Below are positions 62,457-64,000 of a DNA stretch of 64,000 nt, one piece after another. Both the position numbers and the translations under genes were made by a program. The stretch lies in assembly GCA_965275915.1 (NCBI GenBank), contig CBDHYI010000007.1, forward strand, positions 1,116,001-1,180,000, in the 5' to 3' direction. Under the pieces are notes generated by a model. The model did not search any database, had not been told where the DNA came from, and saw only the letters and a list, made by a program, of their open reading frames with translations. Each line of letters begins with the position of its first letter. Position 1 is the first letter of the stretch. The DNA comes from JBDWFY01 sp965275915. Lineage in GTDB: Bacteria > Pseudomonadota > Alphaproteobacteria > Rhizobiales > Stappiaceae.

Positions 62457-63263
62457 ATGGAGACCGAAACTCTCGCAGAAGCACTCATTCTGGGCATTGT
62501 GGAGGGACTCACCGAGTTTATCCCCGTCTCCTCTACCGGCCATCTCTTGCTGCTGGGCCATTTTCTGGGGTTCGAGAGCACCGCAAACACCTTTGAAATT
62601 CTGATTCAGCTCGGTGCGATCCTGGCGATCCTGTCGGTTTATTCCGCCCGCCTTCTCAGAATTGCCGGTGCGCTTCCGCACGACCCGGCCGCGCAACGTT
62701 TTGTGTTCGGCATTCTGGTGGCTTTTCTTCCCGCCGCCTTTATCGGCGTTCTGGCGCACGGCTTCATCAAATCGGTTCTGTTTGAAACTCCGGCCCTGAT
62801 CTGCACGACATTGCTGGTCGGCGGTGTCATTCTGCTTTTCATTGACAGGTTGGATCTTAAGCCGCGTTACACCGATGCGATGGACTATCCCATTTCGCTG
62901 TGCCTGAAGATCGGCTTCTGCCAGACATTGGCCATGGTGCCCGGAGTCTCGCGTTCCGGTGCCACGATCGCCGGCGCTCTTCTGATGGGGACCGACAAGC
63001 GGTCGGCTGCGGAATTTTCGTTTTTTCTGGCCATGCCGACAATGGCCGGCGCGTTCGCCTATGACCTTTACAAGAACATTGACGTGCTGTCGCTTGACGA
63101 TTTCTGGCAGATTGCCATCGGCTTTGTCGCGGCCTTCATATCCGGCGTCATCGTCGTGCGCTGGCTGCTGGATTTTGTCAGCAAACACGGTTTCGCGTTC
63201 TTCGCCTGGTGGCGGATCATTGTCGGGCTCAGCGGATTTGCCGGTCTTTATTTTCTCGGCTGA
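62457..63263 (+). CDS. uppP: Undecaprenyl-diphosphatase UppP (BacA)
   Basis: Protein of 268 aa. Integral membrane enzyme with seven or eight helices and the two family motifs: GLTEFIPVSSTGHLLLLG and MVPGVSRSGATIAGALLMG (catalytic Ser/Arg). It dephosphorylates undecaprenyl diphosphate for cell-wall lipid recycling and confers some bacitracin resistance. The 62162-62456 gap upstream has no other gene. Confidence 0.97.
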   Translation: METETLAEALILGIVEGLTEFIPVSSTGHLLLLGHFLGFESTANTFEILIQLGAILAILSVYSARLLRIAGALPHDPAAQRFVFGILVAFLPAAFIGVLAHGFIKSVLFETPALICTTLLVGGVILLFIDRLDLKPRYTDAMDYPISLCLKIGFCQTLAMVPGVSRSGATIAGALLMGTDKRSAAEFSFFLAMPTMAGAFAYDLYKNIDVLSLDDFWQIAIGFVAAFISGVIVVRWLLDFVSKHGFAFFAWWRIIVGLSGFAGLYFLG

Positions 63264-63266
63264 CGG

Positions 63267-64000
63267 TCAGGCTGCACGATTGCGTTCGAACTGGCCATGC
63301 TCCCGGAACCGCCAAAGGTACGTCGGCAGGATAGCGGCCAGGGTCTGCGGCTCAATGCCGATGCCCTCCAGCGTCCGCCCTTCCGCCTTGGCCGCATCGG
63401 ACACGACATTGTCGCTCTTCAGCATCTCGACCTGATCCGCCGTTATCGGAGCCCCCGGCATAATCTGCATAATCCGGCCAAGCGGCTTGGCAAGACTGAA
63501 GGGGATGGGCGCCAGCAGCCGGCTGCGATTGGTGATATCCAAAAGGAGCTCAAGACATTCACTGAAGCTTTTCACTTCGCTGCCGCCCAGCTCCAATGTC
63601 GTTCCGGGCGCCACTTTTCCTTCCACGCTTCGGGCAATGGCTTCAGCGACGTCGCCGACAAAAACCGGCTGAAACTTTGTCTCCCCTCCGCCAATGAGCG
63701 GCAACATCGGCGAAAACCGCATCATGCTCCCGAATTTGTTAAAAAACTCGTCCTCCGGTCCGAAGATGATCGACGGGCGGATGATAACCGCCTCCGGCAC
63801 GGTTTCCAGAACGGCCGCCTCACCCGCAGCCTTGGTTCGGGAATAGGCGGCCCGCGAGTCCGGGTCGGCACCGATTGCGGACATCTGCACGACGGTTGAA
63901 ATCCCCGCACTGCGGCTGGCCTCCGCAACAGCGCGCGCTCCAAAATCCTGAACGGCGGAAAACGTCTGCGCGCCGCTTTCGCTCAGAATGCCGACAAGAT
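63267..64000 (-). CDS. NDUFA9-like atypical SDR / NAD-dependent epimerase (partial)
   Basis: The frame is open to the window's right end, so the N-terminal part with the nucleotide-binding motif is outside; about 244 codons are visible. Complex I NDUFA9-subunit-like pattern: NLVGILSESG-type region, VVQMSAIGADPDSRAAYSRT, KAAGEAAVLETVPEAVIIRP, SIIFGPEDEFFNKFG and FQPVFVGDVAEAIARSV. In Alphaproteobacteria this protein is commonly encoded next to uppP. It is 3 bp from the convergent uppP stop. Confidence 0.9.
   Translation of the reverse strand, partial: LVGILSESGAQTFSAVQDFGARAVAEASRSAGISTVVQMSAIGADPDSRAAYSRTKAAGEAAVLETVPEAVIIRPSIIFGPEDEFFNKFGSMMRFSPMLPLIGGGETKFQPVFVGDVAEAIARSVEGKVAPGTTLELGGSEVKSFSECLELLLDITNRSRLLAPIPFSLAKPLGRIMQIMPGAPITADQVEMLKSDNVVSDAAKAEGRTLEGIGIEPQTLAAILPTYLWRFREHGQFERNRAA

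Noticed and set aside
1..64000. CRISPR array, integron or prophage
   Set aside because: No regularly spaced repeats, attC-like sites, integrases or phage structural genes were seen.

Overview
The window is alphaproteobacterial chromosome, most likely Hyphomicrobiales (Rhizobiales). The best evidence is the housekeeping block on the right: rplU with a long C-terminal extension, rpmA, GNAT genes, obgE, proB, proA, nadD, rsfS, rlmH, an EnvC-like factor, a CtpA-like protease, a divergent polysaccharide deacetylase and rppH, in the order typical of that group. I cannot name a genus.

Layout. (1) 1-3055: end of a sugar-type ABC transporter operon (two permeases, one ATPase) running into the first 54 codons of an endonuclease/exonuclease/phosphatase (EEP) gene. 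(2) 3056-28028: a ~25 kb island bounded by two directly oriented copies of one IS6-family element. The last ~100 codons of an EEP gene resume exactly after the right copy, so the island lies inside, and has replaced the middle of, what looks like one gene. (3) 28383-31497: a second EEP gene, acetate kinase and a phosphate acetyltransferase. (4) 31804-38147: accessory metabolism with LysR, SDR, exported NTF2-like and Atu4866-like proteins, a methyltransferase, AraC and an MDR oxidoreductase. (5) 38353-52296: tRNA-Ser and the conserved housekeeping run. (6) 52366-57799: LysR plus an NAD-linked molybdenum formate dehydrogenase. (7) 57906-64000: a large exported protein of unknown function, queG, a GST-like gene, uppP and a partial NDUFA9-like reductase.

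The island is the interesting part. Its edges are a graveyard of nested insertion sequences (IS6, IS3, IS256, IS66 with a UPF0149/SEC-C passenger, an IS1111-type IS110 element), a truncated RHS toxin gene and an SRAP gene that has lost its catalytic Cys2. Its core (10000-23050) is a visibly AT-richer, one-strand gene cluster: luxR, luxI, 2OG-Fe(II)-type oxygenase, NodU/TobZ-type carbamoyltransferase, desaturase-fold diiron enzyme, SnoaL-like protein, class I aminotransferase, AurF-like diiron oxygenase, FkbM methyltransferase, CmoA-like methyltransferase, MFS transporter and ATP-grasp ligase. There is no NRPS or PKS. I read it as a quorum-sensing-controlled pathway for a small, amino-acid-derived, oxygenated, methylated and carbamoylated metabolite. 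I do not recognise it as a described cluster. Its transporter gene is broken by an IS5-family element. A 16-bp dyad upstream of luxR is a candidate lux box.
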